Positions 33,143 to 42,505 of a stretch of 60,531 bases of DNA are shown one piece after another; the stretch's first letter is position 1; the number at the start of each line of letters is the position of its first letter. Made by a program: the position numbers and the translations under genes. Under the pieces are notes generated by a model, which ran no database searches, was not told where the DNA came from, and saw only the letters and a list, made by a program, of their open reading frames with translations. The DNA comes from Bacteroidia bacterium. GTDB lineage: Bacteria; Bacteroidota; Bacteroidia; Chitinophagales; UBA2359. Location: NCBI GenBank assembly GCA_030427245.1, contig JAUHXA010000045.1, positions 1 to 60,531 on the forward strand, read 5' to 3'.

Positions 33143-34570
33143 ATGGGATGTAGTTCCTGTGGGTCGAGAACCAAAGACGGTAAACCTGCTGGCTGTGCAA
33201 GCAATGGCGATTGTAGTACAGGTGGTTGTAATAGACTCAATGTATATGATTGGCTGGTGGACTTGCCTTATAGTGCACAGCAAGACCCCTTCAAAACCGT
33301 TGAAGTAAGTTTCAAAAACGGAAGCAGAAAGAGTTTTTATAGAAATTCCAACAATGTTGATTGTTATACGGGCGACAACATAGTCGTTGAAGCCGCAACA
33401 GGTGGTTACGATATAGGTAGAATCAGTTTGAGTGGTGAATTGGTACGTTTGCAGATGAAGAAACGAAATGTGCCTATTGATGCCGAATTGCCTCGTATCA
33501 TGCGAGTAGCGACCGAGCGTGACTTGGATCGCTTTGAAGAAGTGAAAAAGAAGGAATACGAAACCATGCTGATGGCAAGAGTCATTTCTCGGCGACTCGA
33601 CCTTCAAATGAAAGTTGGAGACGTTGAATATCAAGGAGATGGAAGAAAGGCTACTTTTTATTACACTGCTGATGAACGCATTGATTTTCGTGAATTGATC
33701 AAAATGTTGGCAAGGGAATTTAGAGTGAAGATAGAAATGCGGCAAATTGGCGCACGTCAAGAGGCAAGTCGTATTGGAGGAATTGGCTCTTGTGGAAGAG
33801 AATTGTGTTGTTCTACTTGGCTGACCAAATTCAAATCGGTTTCTACTACGGCGGCTCGTTATCAAAACTTGGCAATCAATCAATCAAAACTCTCGGGACA
33901 ATGTGGACGACTCAAATGCTGTCTGAATTACGAGTTGAATATGTATATGGAAGCCTTGAAGGATTTTCCGAAAAATGCAGATTTCATTGAGACCAAACGA
34001 GGCAGGGCAAGACTCATCAAAACGGATATTTTCAAACGAAAGATGTGGTATTCTCTTATAGAAACCAATACGGTTCACTCTCTGAGTGTTGACAGAGTGA
34101 ATGAAATCATCGAAATGAATACACGTGGGGAAGCTCCTGAAACACTGGTCTCTGCTCAAACTATCACCGCTTTTATCCCCAAAATAGGTTTTGAGGATGG
34201 AGTAGGCGAAATTGAATTGGATTCTTTGGCTCCTATCGAAAAAAATAAGCGTAGGAGAAATCGAAAACGACGGTCGGGAGGAGGTAATGCCAATAAAACA
34301 ACTGCAAAAAATCGGCAACAAAATCCTTCAAACAAAACCACACAACCCAAAACCAATAAGCCCAAACCAAGACCAAAACCCAAGCGAAAACCAAACAATC
34401 CCTCTTCAAAGGATACTACAAAAAACACTTCTGAGGTTAACAAGGCAAGAAGTTCAAAACCAAACCCTAAACCGAATCCAAACCCAAATCAGGAAAACAA
34501 AGAGGGGACTGCAAAAAAGCGCAACAATCGGAGGAGAAGAAATAACAGACCCAAAAAAACAGACGAATAA
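33143..34570 (+). CDS. ricT: RicT / PSP1-domain protein (YaaT-like)
   Basis: A 475-residue homologue of the RicT/YaaT subunit of the Ric complex, which in Bacillus binds iron-sulfur clusters and affects RNA processing. An N-terminal cysteine-rich stretch (GCSSCGSRTKDGKPAGC) is followed by the PSP1 domain, with conserved cysteines in GGIGSCGRELCCSTWL and SGQCGRLKCCLNYEL. From about residue 370 the protein is a low-complexity Lys/Arg/Asn/Pro tail, probably disordered and RNA-binding. Partner subunits (RicA, RicF) are not visible. The stop overlaps the gldH start by one base (TAATG). Confidence 0.9.
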   Translation: MGCSSCGSRTKDGKPAGCASNGDCSTGGCNRLNVYDWLVDLPYSAQQDPFKTVEVSFKNGSRKSFYRNSNNVDCYTGDNIVVEAATGGYDIGRISLSGELVRLQMKKRNVPIDAELPRIMRVATERDLDRFEEVKKKEYETMLMARVISRRLDLQMKVGDVEYQGDGRKATFYYTADERIDFRELIKMLAREFRVKIEMRQIGARQEASRIGGIGSCGRELCCSTWLTKFKSVSTTAARYQNLAINQSKLSGQCGRLKCCLNYELNMYMEALKDFPKNADFIETKRGRARLIKTDIFKRKMWYSLIETNTVHSLSVDRVNEIIEMNTRGEAPETLVSAQTITAFIPKIGFEDGVGEIELDSLAPIEKNKRRRNRKRRSGGGNANKTTAKNRQQNPSNKTTQPKTNKPKPRPKPKRKPNNPSSKDTTKNTSEVNKARSSKPNPKPNPNPNQENKEGTAKKRNNRRRRNNRPKKTDE

Positions 34571-35061
34571 TGACATTGAAATCACCTATTTACGTTTTTA
34601 GGTACATAGCTATTTTGACTTTTGCGGTTTTTTTGGTGGCTTGTGATGAAAACCGCATTTTTGAAGAAAACAAAGACATAGCCAATCAAAGTTGGGATTA
34701 CGAGGATGTAATCCCTTTTGAAGCAAGTATCACCGATACCAATTTGCGATACAATGTTTATGTCAATTTGCGGCATACCAATCAATATGCCAACAGCAAT
34801 CTTTGGGTATTGCTCTACACAACTTTTCCTTCGGGTGAAAAATTGGAGAGAAGAGTGGAATTGCCTTTGGCTTCAAAGGAAGGGAAATGGTATGGGAATC
34901 ATTCAGGTAGTCTAGTGAGTCATCAAATTTTGATACAATCCAATGCCGTTTTCCCCGAAATAGGCACCTACCGATTTGAAATAGAGCAAAATATGAGGAG
35001 AAATCCATTGAAGGAGGTTTTGGATGTTGGGATTAGGGTAGAGATGGCGACTGGTGAATAG
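34570..35061 (+). CDS. gldH: Gliding motility lipoprotein GldH
   Basis: A 163-residue lipoprotein needed, by family knowledge, for the gliding machinery of Bacteroidota. The signal sequence ends in FLVAC, so Cys25 would be lipidated. The mature part is a beta-rich GldH domain with IPFEASITDTNLRYNVYVNL and the RFEIEQNMRRNPLKEVLDVG C-terminal segment. It is translationally coupled to ricT (stop/start overlap), an order seen in other Bacteroidota. Its presence supports a gliding, T9SS-bearing organism. Confidence 0.85.
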   Translation: MTLKSPIYVFRYIAILTFAVFLVACDENRIFEENKDIANQSWDYEDVIPFEASITDTNLRYNVYVNLRHTNQYANSNLWVLLYTTFPSGEKLERRVELPLASKEGKWYGNHSGSLVSHQILIQSNAVFPEIGTYRFEIEQNMRRNPLKEVLDVGIRVEMATGE

Positions 35062-35155
35062 TTTTTATTGGAGAAAGAGGTATCTCTTGAATACAAGATT
35101 CTCAAACCCAACTCTTTTGATTTTTCAAATGACGTTATTTTAATATGCGTTTAAT

Positions 35156-35812
35156 TTAAAAATCCCACTCCTCCCCCGCTTCAATGCTTTCCCATTCGCC
35201 ACTAGTCGTATCCCTAAACTTCAATTTATGGGCATGAAGTCCAATTTTTATTTTTCCAAAGTTAGGATTGAAGTCTGCACCATATTTTTCATCTCCTACA
35301 ATGGGACAACCTATTGCAGCCAATTGTCCTCGAATTTGGTGGAATTTTCCCGTTAGAGGTTGAATTTCCAATACATATCTTTTGGAGTGTTCTTGTAGAA
35401 GGCGGTAACGAAGTTGGCATTTGACCGCATTTTTTGAAGGGTTATTGTGGATGATGGCTCGTTTGTTTTTGAAGTCTTTTTCGAGCCAGTGAGTGAGCGT
35501 TGCTTTCATTTTTGAAGGAGAGTTTTCGACCAAAGCCAGGTAGGTTTTTTGGACTTGTCGGCGGCTAAATTGTTCATTGAAGGCTTTGAGTGCACTCTTT
35601 TTCTTTGCCAAAATCAATACACCGCTTGTCACTCTGTCCAAGCGGTGTATGATGCCCAAATAAGCATTGGGTTTTGAAGATTGCAGATACTCCAAAGCCA
35701 TTTCTTCAATGGTAGGACTTTCATAGGGATTTTTTTCTACAATCAACCCTGCGGGTTTATTGATGGCTAAATATTGTGGAGTTTCCTTGATAATTAAGTC
35801 TTTGAACTGCAT
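35156..35812 (-). CDS. RluA-family pseudouridine synthase
   Basis: Converts specific uridines in rRNA or tRNA to pseudouridine. The 218-residue protein has the catalytic motif HRLDRVTSGV with Asp59 as the active-site residue, the substrate-binding LTGKFHQIRGQLA segment and IVGDEKYG. There is no S4 domain at the N terminus, so it is a short-form enzyme of the RluA/TruC type; the exact target site cannot be deduced. It is convergent with gldH. Confidence 0.9.
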   Translation of the reverse strand: MQFKDLIIKETPQYLAINKPAGLIVEKNPYESPTIEEMALEYLQSSKPNAYLGIIHRLDRVTSGVLILAKKKSALKAFNEQFSRRQVQKTYLALVENSPSKMKATLTHWLEKDFKNKRAIIHNNPSKNAVKCQLRYRLLQEHSKRYVLEIQPLTGKFHQIRGQLAAIGCPIVGDEKYGADFNPNFGKIKIGLHAHKLKFRDTTSGEWESIEAGEEWDF

Positions 35813-35977
35813 ATACCGAATCTTGAAGAAATAAAAAAGTGAGAAGCAAAATTAACCTTTTAAAACTCATTCGATGAGGGCTGAAACGTAATTATTATCA
35901 ATCAAATTACTCAACGCTCTACTCAAATAAATAAGTAAATCTCGCTTCTCACTTCCTGCTTCTTGTCTCCAAAATGA

Positions 35978-37123
35978 TTAGTTCATGTCTTCTTTCTTCT
36001 CCAATTTCTCCAAAGAAGTAGTCAATCCATCTTTGTTCAACTTATCAGGCGCACGTTCCAAAGCTATTTTGCAGTGTTCGATGGCTTTATCATATTTACC
36101 CAAAGCAGAGTAGCCTCTGGCAAGTCCAACCCTCACAGGCCAAACATCACCGTTTTTTTTCATGTTATATTCAAATACCTCCAAGGCTTCTTTCTTTTTG
36201 CCTTCGCCAATCAACTGACGACCATATTGGTGTATCTGAAAAATTCCTGTCGTAGGATGTTCAATCGCTAATTTCATGGTCTTTGCCGCTTCGTCTTCTT
36301 TGCCCAACTTCCTCAAAATATTGGCTTTGGTACTAAGCGTAGTGAAGTTGGCTTGCCCTCCAAAAGGCATACTGATTGCATTTTCTGCCCAAGTCAAAGC
36401 TTCTTCCAAATTAACATCGTTTTGATAGCAATAAGCTGCGGCTGCTTGCTGCCCTTGCCAAGTAAAACCTGCCCCTGATTGTAGCTCTTTTCTAAAATTT
36501 TCAACATACATATCGTGGATATTTGGCACTTCAACTTTGAAAGGCAGCGCCAATTTTTCCCACTTCAAAGCAACAGTACAATTGGACGGTTGGCGGTCGG
36601 TGAATTCGTAGGTGAGCCATTCATGGTATTCACTTTCTTCAGGCGTTGCTTCAACTCGGAGGGCATCTTCTGATTCATCATAAAAGTAACTTCCCCAGGC
36701 AGTGGAGTTATTGGAAAAAATCAAAGTCCAAGCTCCCGTTTCTTTGGGAATCACATGAAAACCATAAGTACCTGACTTTATGGGTTTTCCTTGCACATTC
36801 ATGTCGTGCGAAAAATGGATGGTCGTGTTTTCATTGGCTCCTGCTCGCCACGGAGAAGGGTTTTCGGCGTTACTTTTACCAAAGTTGAGGTTTTGTAAGC
36901 CCCACGGAACGAGCTGTCCCCAAATTTTACCTGTTCGGTCATCGCCCTGTGGAGAGGTGACATCTGGGCTGCTGTAATTGATGGTTACATACGCCAATCC
37001 TCCAATGTGCTGTGTGACAGAACTCTTTTGGTTGGCACCGCTTGGCGGCTGTGTAACGGTCTGCCCAACGAGGACGGAGCTGCTTAGAAATAGACTGATT
37101 AGGACGTAGAAGATTGTTTTCAT
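35978..37123 (-). CDS. Exported DUF2911 protein with TPR-like C terminus
   Basis: A 381-residue exported protein. The signal peptide (residues 1-20, ending VGQ) is followed by DUF2911 (about 40-190) with the features VTINYSSPDV, GQLVPWG, WRAGANENTTIHFSHD and KSGTYGFHVIP. A helical region of TPR units follows (AAKTMKLAIEHPTTGIFQIH and later ALGKYDKAIEHCKIALERAP). Function unknown. No promoter box is visible, and a purine-rich tract lies on each side of the gene. Confidence 0.85.
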   Translation of the reverse strand: MKTIFYVLISLFLSSSVLVGQTVTQPPSGANQKSSVTQHIGGLAYVTINYSSPDVTSPQGDDRTGKIWGQLVPWGLQNLNFGKSNAENPSPWRAGANENTTIHFSHDMNVQGKPIKSGTYGFHVIPKETGAWTLIFSNNSTAWGSYFYDESEDALRVEATPEESEYHEWLTYEFTDRQPSNCTVALKWEKLALPFKVEVPNIHDMYVENFRKELQSGAGFTWQGQQAAAAYCYQNDVNLEEALTWAENAISMPFGGQANFTTLSTKANILRKLGKEDEAAKTMKLAIEHPTTGIFQIHQYGRQLIGEGKKKEALEVFEYNMKKNGDVWPVRVGLARGYSALGKYDKAIEHCKIALERAPDKLNKDGLTTSLEKLEKKEDMN

Positions 37124-37297
37124 TTCTGCAATGTGTAAGATTGGTTAAAATATTAGATTTTGGACGAGAGAGGTGAGATGCGAGAAGTGAGACTTAGGCA
37201 ATGTTCTCTTTTCCAAACTAAATATTAAATTACGCACCTTATTGCAGAAAAAATGGATTTTAGGAGAGTTTAACCTCTATTAGCATTTCTTAACACT

Positions 37298-37324
37298 TTG
37301 ACAACCTTTTGGCTTATACTTTCG
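37298..37324 (+). promoter_or_regulatory. Candidate promoter of the 37347 gene
   Basis: TTG (37298-37300) and, 16 bases later, TACTTTCG (37317-37324), one mismatch from TAnnTTTG. The position, 22 bases before the start, is suitable. Confidence 0.4.
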
Positions 37325-37346
37325 TTTTCTTTTTAAAATACATGAT

Positions 37347-37976
37347 ATGAAAACTTTAAAAGTCTTTCTTTGTTTGGTCGCATTGCAGTTTGTTTCACTT
37401 GTAGTTTTTGAGAGTTGTTGTAAAAATACTCTTGATTCTTTTACCTTTTCTAGCTTATCCATACAAAATTCAGGTTATCAAGATAGTTTAGGTCTTATTC
37501 AAGACTTGGAAGCTAAAAATATAGAAAAAATATTAGCCCTTGACTATGCTATATATGGGTTATTTGAGATGGAATTTCTGACTAAATTTGACAATTATAA
37601 AAACTGGCATCCCCTAATCTCTACTTCTGTAGCTAACTCATGTGATAATGATTTGATTACTGATTTAAAATTAAAAGCAATTCATATTAAGTCCTTAGAG
37701 GATTTTGACGAAGAGCATTTACGAGGTACTAATTTAAGTAGTTATTTCAAAGCTAATGATAGCTTTATGAGATGGGATACTACAACATACGATATGGATT
37801 TTTTTGTTGAGTATTATAATGAGCAATTAGCCCATGGTTGGTGGGGCGGTTACGATTTTTTATTCCGATTAAATCAAACCCCAACTTTAGATTCAATTTT
37901 TCGTTTTGAAGTAGCTGTGGAGTGGGAAAATGGCGATAGACTGATTGATACGACTGAGCAAATAATTCTCTATTGA
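37347..37976 (+). CDS. Hypothetical lipoprotein
   Basis: A 209-residue protein with a signal sequence ending FESCC, so Cys24 or Cys25 could be lipidated. The mature region is acidic and beta-rich with YDYKN-like aromatic patches and a C-terminal DSIFRFEVAVEWENGDRLID strand pair, somewhat like the short DUF5034-type lipoproteins of Bacteroidota, but I cannot confirm the family. Its A/T content is higher than in neighbouring genes, which may indicate separate origin. A palindrome (38093-38106) follows. Confidence 0.6.
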   Translation: MKTLKVFLCLVALQFVSLVVFESCCKNTLDSFTFSSLSIQNSGYQDSLGLIQDLEAKNIEKILALDYAIYGLFEMEFLTKFDNYKNWHPLISTSVANSCDNDLITDLKLKAIHIKSLEDFDEEHLRGTNLSSYFKANDSFMRWDTTTYDMDFFVEYYNEQLAHGWWGGYDFLFRLNQTPTLDSIFRFEVAVEWENGDRLIDTTEQIILY

Positions 37977-38092
37977 AGCTTCTATTCTCTGTTGGGGTAA
38001 TAATTGATTTTCAATATTTTCAAAAGAATCTGGCTATCAATACAATTGGTCATTATGCCACACAGGATTCTTGCAGAATGACATTGAAGAGT

Positions 38093-38106
38093 GGTGTCAG
38101 GACACC
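38093..38106. repeat. Short perfect palindromic hairpin
   Basis: GGTGT-CAGG-ACACC, with the stem extended by one C-G pair, flanked by an A run on the plus-strand right side. For minus-strand transcripts the T run comes before the hairpin, so it does not look like a normal terminator for either neighbour. It lies 20 bases past the rfbD stop and could be an operator or REP half-site. Confidence 0.4.
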
Positions 38107-38126
38107 AAAAAAATATCCTTCTGAAA

Positions 38127-38996
38127 TCACTCTATTTCTTCCATCATATACAAACAATTCTCCAAACTGTCTCTCCAATAAGGAATTTCTATCCCAAAGG
38201 TATTGCGGATTTTTTGGGTGTCCAATACACTGAAATTGGGTCTTTGGGCGGGAGTTGGATAATCTTTGGTTTCGATGGGTTGAACCTCACATTCTATTTT
38301 GGCGAGTTGCATAATCGCTACGGCAAAATCGTACCAACTCGCCACGCCTTTGTTGGAGAAGTGAAAAACCTCGCAGCCTTTCATTTTATCGGGTTGTTGG
38401 AGGACTTGCAGCAGTGTCACCGCCAAATCCTCAGCAAAGGTAGGACTTCCAATTTGGTCATAAACTACATTGAGTTTATCTCGCTCTTTGCCCAATCGAA
38501 GCATGGTTTTCACAAAGTTACTGCCCGTAGTAGAATACAACCAAGAAGTTCTGAATATCATGCACTTATTGTGGTTTTGAAGTGCCGCTTCTTCTCCTTG
38601 TAGTTTACTCTGCCCATACGCTCCTATTGGTGCGGTGAGGTCGCTTTCTTTGTAGGGAATGTTGTGTTTTCCATCAAATACGAAATCTGTGGAAATGTGG
38701 AGCAACCAAGCATCTGCTTTGGCGCAGGCTTTGGCTAAGTTTTCGACTCCTGTGATGTTGATTTGATGCGCCAAACTTTGCTCTGTTTCGGCTTTGTCGA
38801 CTTGTGTATAGGCAGCACTGTTGATGACGGCTCCGATGTCGTATTCGTCAAAATATCGCTGGACATTTTCGGGGTTGGTGATGTCTAAATCGGCTCGGTG
38901 GGTGAAGATAAAGTGGGCATTGGGCATGGTTCTACTCAATTTTTGTAGGGCTGTTCCGAGTTGCCCGCCTGCGCCTGTTACCAAGATGCTTTTCAT
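38127..38996 (-). CDS. rfbD: dTDP-4-dehydrorhamnose reductase
   Basis: Reduces dTDP-4-dehydro-rhamnose to dTDP-L-rhamnose with NAD(P)H, for surface polysaccharides. The 289-residue protein has the Rossmann motif VTGAGGQLG (residues 6-14), NSAAYTQVDKAE, STDFVFDGK, the catalytic YGQSK (Tyr, Lys) and a C-terminal SVLDTQKIRNTFG. The frame opens 18 codons earlier, but those residues (MGGARGGFECYLKTQINT) are not family-like, so ATG 38996 is chosen. rfbA, rfbB and rfbC are not in the window. Confidence 0.92.
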   Translation of the reverse strand: MKSILVTGAGGQLGTALQKLSRTMPNAHFIFTHRADLDITNPENVQRYFDEYDIGAVINSAAYTQVDKAETEQSLAHQINITGVENLAKACAKADAWLLHISTDFVFDGKHNIPYKESDLTAPIGAYGQSKLQGEEAALQNHNKCMIFRTSWLYSTTGSNFVKTMLRLGKERDKLNVVYDQIGSPTFAEDLAVTLLQVLQQPDKMKGCEVFHFSNKGVASWYDFAVAIMQLAKIECEVQPIETKDYPTPAQRPNFSVLDTQKIRNTFGIEIPYWRDSLENCLYMMEEIE

Positions 38997-39153
38997 TGTG
39001 TTTATTTGTGTTTTCAAATAACATTCGAACCCACCCCTTGCCCCTCCCAAGAAGGGATTTTTTCCGAAAAATATTTGGGTTTATTCTCTCCTCGGATAAC
39101 TTATGTCGAAACCTCGGCAGGTAGAGATGGGTTGCAAAGTATATTTTTTTGAA

Positions 39154-40824
39154 TTACTTGTTTAAAATATCTTGTCTTAAGTCCTGTTTCTTTTGTCTAT
39201 GCTTTCCTTTCCCCAAAATCATATCCGCCGCTTTTTCTGCAATCATAAAAACGGGTGCATTCGTATTGCCCGATACAATATTGGGCATGATGGAAGCATC
39301 AACGACTCGAAGTCCTTCAATACCATGCACTTGCAATTGGTCGTTTACGACTGCCATTTCATCCTTACCCATTTTGCAGGTCCCGACAGGGTGATAGACT
39401 GTTTCGACAGATTTTTTGATGTGGTCAATGATTCCCGCATCTGTGCTAAAATCTGGTGGTGCTACGATTTTGTCTCGATAGTTGTCAAATGCAGATTGCC
39501 GCATCATTTCCAATGCCAATTTCCCTCCTGCCACCAACTGCTTCAAGTCGGCTTCTTCTTGCAAAAAATTGGGTTGAATAATGGGTGCATCCAGCGGATT
39601 GCCAGAGCGCAAACCTACAAACCCTCTACTTTTGGGCTGCAATAAAGTGGGTAGAATCGTGAATCCGTCATGGCGAGGCAAGGTGAAAACGTCGTACATA
39701 TCGTAGTCGTAACCTTTTCCTGCGTGCATGGGCGAAAAATGGAATTGGAAGTTTACTCGGTCGTCTGATTGAGGATTTTCGATGTTGACAAATGCCATTG
39801 CAGCCAATGGACTGACGGTGAATACGCCTGATTTCTTGAAAAGAAAACTCCCCAACCCCTTCAGCTGATTCCAGATTTTGATGTGGTGATTGAGTCCTTC
39901 TTGTTGTTTTGAAGTGGCTGCAATGCCATAAAATAGGTGGTCTTGCAGGTTTTTGCCTACGCCTTTGAGGTTCTTTTTGCAGGGGATTCCATGTTTTATC
40001 AATTCTTTTGAATCTCCAATACCCGAAAGCATCAATATTTGGGGTGAATTGAAGCTACCTGCCGACAGAATGACTTCTTTGTTGGCATATACCTTTTCCG
40101 TTTTTTTACCATTGAAGTATTCTACTCCGATGGCTCGGTCGTTTTCTATAAGGATTTCTTTGACATGGGCTTTGGTACGGATGGTGAGATTGGAGCGTTT
40201 TAGGATGGGTTTCAAAAAAGCTACTGCGCCACTGTGTCGTTTGCCGTTTTTGATGGTGTATTGAAGGGGGCTGATTCCTTTTTGCTGAGAACCATTGAAG
40301 TCCTTTGTTTCGGGAATCCCGACTTGCTTGGCAGCTTCAATAAAAGCGGCTTCGTAAGGCGTTTTGAAGCGGGTGGCAAAGGTGACATTGAGTTCACCAT
40401 TTTTTCCATGTAGCCCCTCCTCTACTTCGTTGGGTTGTTCGTTGTGTTCGGATTTGATAAAGTAAGGCAATATTTCATCATAACTCCAACCTTCATTGCC
40501 CAGTTTTGCCCAGTCATTGTAGTCTTCTTTGTTTCCTCGTACATAAGCCATGGCATTGGTCGAACTGCATCCTCCAAGGGTTTTGCCTCGTGGAAGGTAG
40601 ATTTTTCGATTGTCAACATGGGTTTGTGGTTCTGTCCAAAAACCCCAATCGCATTTCTTTTTGAAGAGTTGAGAATAAGCATTGGGAATGTGAATGAGTG
40701 GGTCTTTGTCGGCTCCGCCTGCTTCTAACAATAATACTTTGATGGAAGGATTTGCTGAGAGGCGATTCGCCAATACGCAGCCTGCTGAACCTGCTCCTAT
40801 GATGATGTAATCGAAGTTTGCCAT
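39154..40824 (-). CDS. GMC-family FAD-dependent oxidoreductase (choline dehydrogenase-like)
   Basis: Oxidises an alcohol or related substrate with FAD. The 556-residue protein has the FAD-binding [14 protein letters not shown] at residues 11-24, the [20 protein letters not shown] signature, [16 protein letters not shown] and the active-site [11 protein letters not shown] with the catalytic His, followed by [20 protein letters not shown]. The cofactor binding is clear; the substrate (choline, glycerol, other) is not. It has no signal peptide. It is separated from rfbD by 157 bases containing a CCACCCCTTGCCCC-like intergenic word. Confidence 0.9.
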   Translation of the reverse strand: MANFDYIIIGAGSAGCVLANRLSANPSIKVLLLEAGGADKDPLIHIPNAYSQLFKKKCDWGFWTEPQTHVDNRKIYLPRGKTLGGCSSTNAMAYVRGNKEDYNDWAKLGNEGWSYDEILPYFIKSEHNEQPNEVEEGLHGKNGELNVTFATRFKTPYEAAFIEAAKQVGIPETKDFNGSQQKGISPLQYTIKNGKRHSGAVAFLKPILKRSNLTIRTKAHVKEILIENDRAIGVEYFNGKKTEKVYANKEVILSAGSFNSPQILMLSGIGDSKELIKHGIPCKKNLKGVGKNLQDHLFYGIAATSKQQEGLNHHIKIWNQLKGLGSFLFKKSGVFTVSPLAAMAFVNIENPQSDDRVNFQFHFSPMHAGKGYDYDMYDVFTLPRHDGFTILPTLLQPKSRGFVGLRSGNPLDAPIIQPNFLQEEADLKQLVAGGKLALEMMRQSAFDNYRDKIVAPPDFSTDAGIIDHIKKSVETVYHPVGTCKMGKDEMAVVNDQLQVHGIEGLRVVDASIMPNIVSGNTNAPVFMIAEKAADMILGKGKHRQKKQDLRQDILNK

Positions 40825-40919
40825 GTTGTTTGTTTGAAGGTCTGAACAGTTCGTTATCTTCGCTTTTTATCGCAGATAAAAACATGATTACTAATACGCA
40901 TTAAACAGGCACAATATAA

Positions 40920-42083
40920 TCATTTTTCTTTCGATTCTTTTGGTTCGATTAAAACTTCTATTTTCTTCTTCTTAAACATACTTGACCAACTATATTCTTC
41001 TCCTCTATATTTTTGAAAAAATATTTGTTCATGGTAGTGAATGTCACTACTCAATAGCTTTCCGATTGGGTTGAGAAAGGTTATGTTGTCACATATCACC
41101 TTGAAAATGGCAACAAAGGGCAATGCCATAATCACACCTGATACTCCCCACAAAGACCAACCTATGAACATGGCAAGTAAGGCGGCAAGAGGATTGATTT
41201 TGACTGAAGAACCGACTACTTTTGGAGTGATAAAGTTTCCTTCTATTTGTTGGACAGCCAAAAACATGATAACCACCATAAAAGGCTGCCATCCACCAGA
41301 AGAAGTAATGATGCTATAAATTATTGGTAAGATTGCTCCAATGAATGTACCTATGTAAGGGATGATGGTCATAAAGGCAGCAAAAAAGCCCCAAAAATAG
41401 GAATACTCCAGCCCTATTGCCCACAGCCCAAGCGTATTGAGTGTTCCGAGTATGACGATAACCAAGCCCAAACCATACAGATATTTTTGAGCGATTTCTT
41501 GTATTTGTCGCATTACCTGAAGAGCATCTTCTTTTCTGTCCCGATAGAACTGAGATAGGATATAGTTTTTGAAGGCTGTTCGGTAGAGTAGAATCAAAAA
41601 ACAATAGGTCAACACAACAATAAAATTGGCTATGAATGCTGTGGAGGAGGACAGCAACATGCCAAAATAGGCAGAAATATCGTCACCCATTGCCATGACA
41701 TTCTGTTTCAGCCAAGCCTGGGACTTCTCTCTTGGAAAATGAAAAGTTTCTTCTATCCAAAGATAAAGACCTGATAATTCATCGGTCGAAATGCGTATGT
41801 TTTCGGCATGTGCTACAATAGATGCCATTTGGGTAAACAATAAAAATACTGCTCCTATGATTACACACATCATCATCACAAAAGTCACGGCAATGGCAAG
41901 GACTCTGTTTAAGCCTCGTTTTTGCCAAAATACAACAAATGGTTGAAGCATAAAGGCTAATAATATCGCAAAACCCAATGGAATGAGTATATCTTGTGCC
42001 GCCCATACAATGTAGAAGAAAAGAGTAATTGCAAGTAGGAAATGGGCAATCCTCTGTATACTCAACCTATTAGTTTGTTCCAT
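40920..42083 (-). CDS. AI-2E family transporter
   Basis: A 387-residue membrane protein of the AI-2E (PerM) family, with about seven or eight membrane segments, an extracytoplasmic helical region between residues 85 and 140, and the conserved IGPLVGAFIGAI-like segment (here IPYIGTFIGAILPII). Members are exporters of unclear substrate or sodium/proton antiporter relatives. The C-terminal tail is charged (FKKKKIEVLIEPKESKEK). It is 19 bases downstream of the PLDc_N gene and probably co-transcribed. Confidence 0.88.
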   Translation of the reverse strand: MEQTNRLSIQRIAHFLLAITLFFYIVWAAQDILIPLGFAILLAFMLQPFVVFWQKRGLNRVLAIAVTFVMMMCVIIGAVFLLFTQMASIVAHAENIRISTDELSGLYLWIEETFHFPREKSQAWLKQNVMAMGDDISAYFGMLLSSSTAFIANFIVVLTYCFLILLYRTAFKNYILSQFYRDRKEDALQVMRQIQEIAQKYLYGLGLVIVILGTLNTLGLWAIGLEYSYFWGFFAAFMTIIPYIGTFIGAILPIIYSIITSSGGWQPFMVVIMFLAVQQIEGNFITPKVVGSSVKINPLAALLAMFIGWSLWGVSGVIMALPFVAIFKVICDNITFLNPIGKLLSSDIHYHEQIFFQKYRGEEYSWSSMFKKKKIEVLIEPKESKEK

Positions 42084-42102
42084 AATGTTTTGGTTTGTAA
42101 TT

Positions 42103-42327
42103 TTATCTACCTATTAAGTAATATAAAATCAATCCAACCAATGGTAAAAATAGAATCACCAATATCCAAAGCAACTTATTTCCTGTATCCTTACCGCTTT
42201 TCATGATTTCGACAGCAGCTATTAGCCAAAGAATTAGATGAATAATACCCAGTAGACTGTAATTCCCAAAAGCCAATGCCAACATAGTTTTAAGATTCAT
42301 ACCTTTAATGCTCAATAAATTTAACAT
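42103..42327 (-). CDS. PLDc_N domain small membrane protein
   Basis: A 74-residue protein with two membrane helices and the PLDc_N (cardiolipin synthase N-terminal) pattern: IHLILWLIAAVEIMKSG, then NKLLWILVILFLPLVGLILY. It carries only this segment and no catalytic domain. ATG 42300 (nine codons in) is an alternative start. The downstream AI-2E gene starts 19 bases after the stop. It follows the mscS terminator. Confidence 0.75.
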   Translation of the reverse strand: MLNLLSIKGMNLKTMLALAFGNYSLLGIIHLILWLIAAVEIMKSGKDTGNKLLWILVILFLPLVGLILYYLIGR

Positions 42328-42402
42328 ATTTTTTCTGATTTTTAAGTAAAAAATGATTGTAAAAAAGAAACGTCAGTATATAGCTTTTGTTGACTACCTC
42401 TC

Positions 42403-42441
42403 AAAAAAAATAACCAGCATCTCCTAAAAGATACTGGTTAT
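42403..42441 (-). terminator. Intrinsic terminator of the mscS gene
   Basis: ATAACCAGCATCT (42410-42422) pairs with AGATACTGGTTAT (42429-42441), with one mismatch and a six-base loop. On the minus strand the hairpin is followed by a T run (complement of the A run at 42403-42410). It lies about 65 bases past the mscS stop. Confidence 0.85.
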
Positions 42442-42505
42442 AACCCTATTTTTTAACTAACCCTATTATTATGTTTTTAGCTTTTTAAGGCTTTTATTAG
42501 GTGCA

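Noticed and set aside
38091-38603. 170-codon plus-strand frame
   Set aside because: Antisense to rfbD, which has full catalytic motifs.
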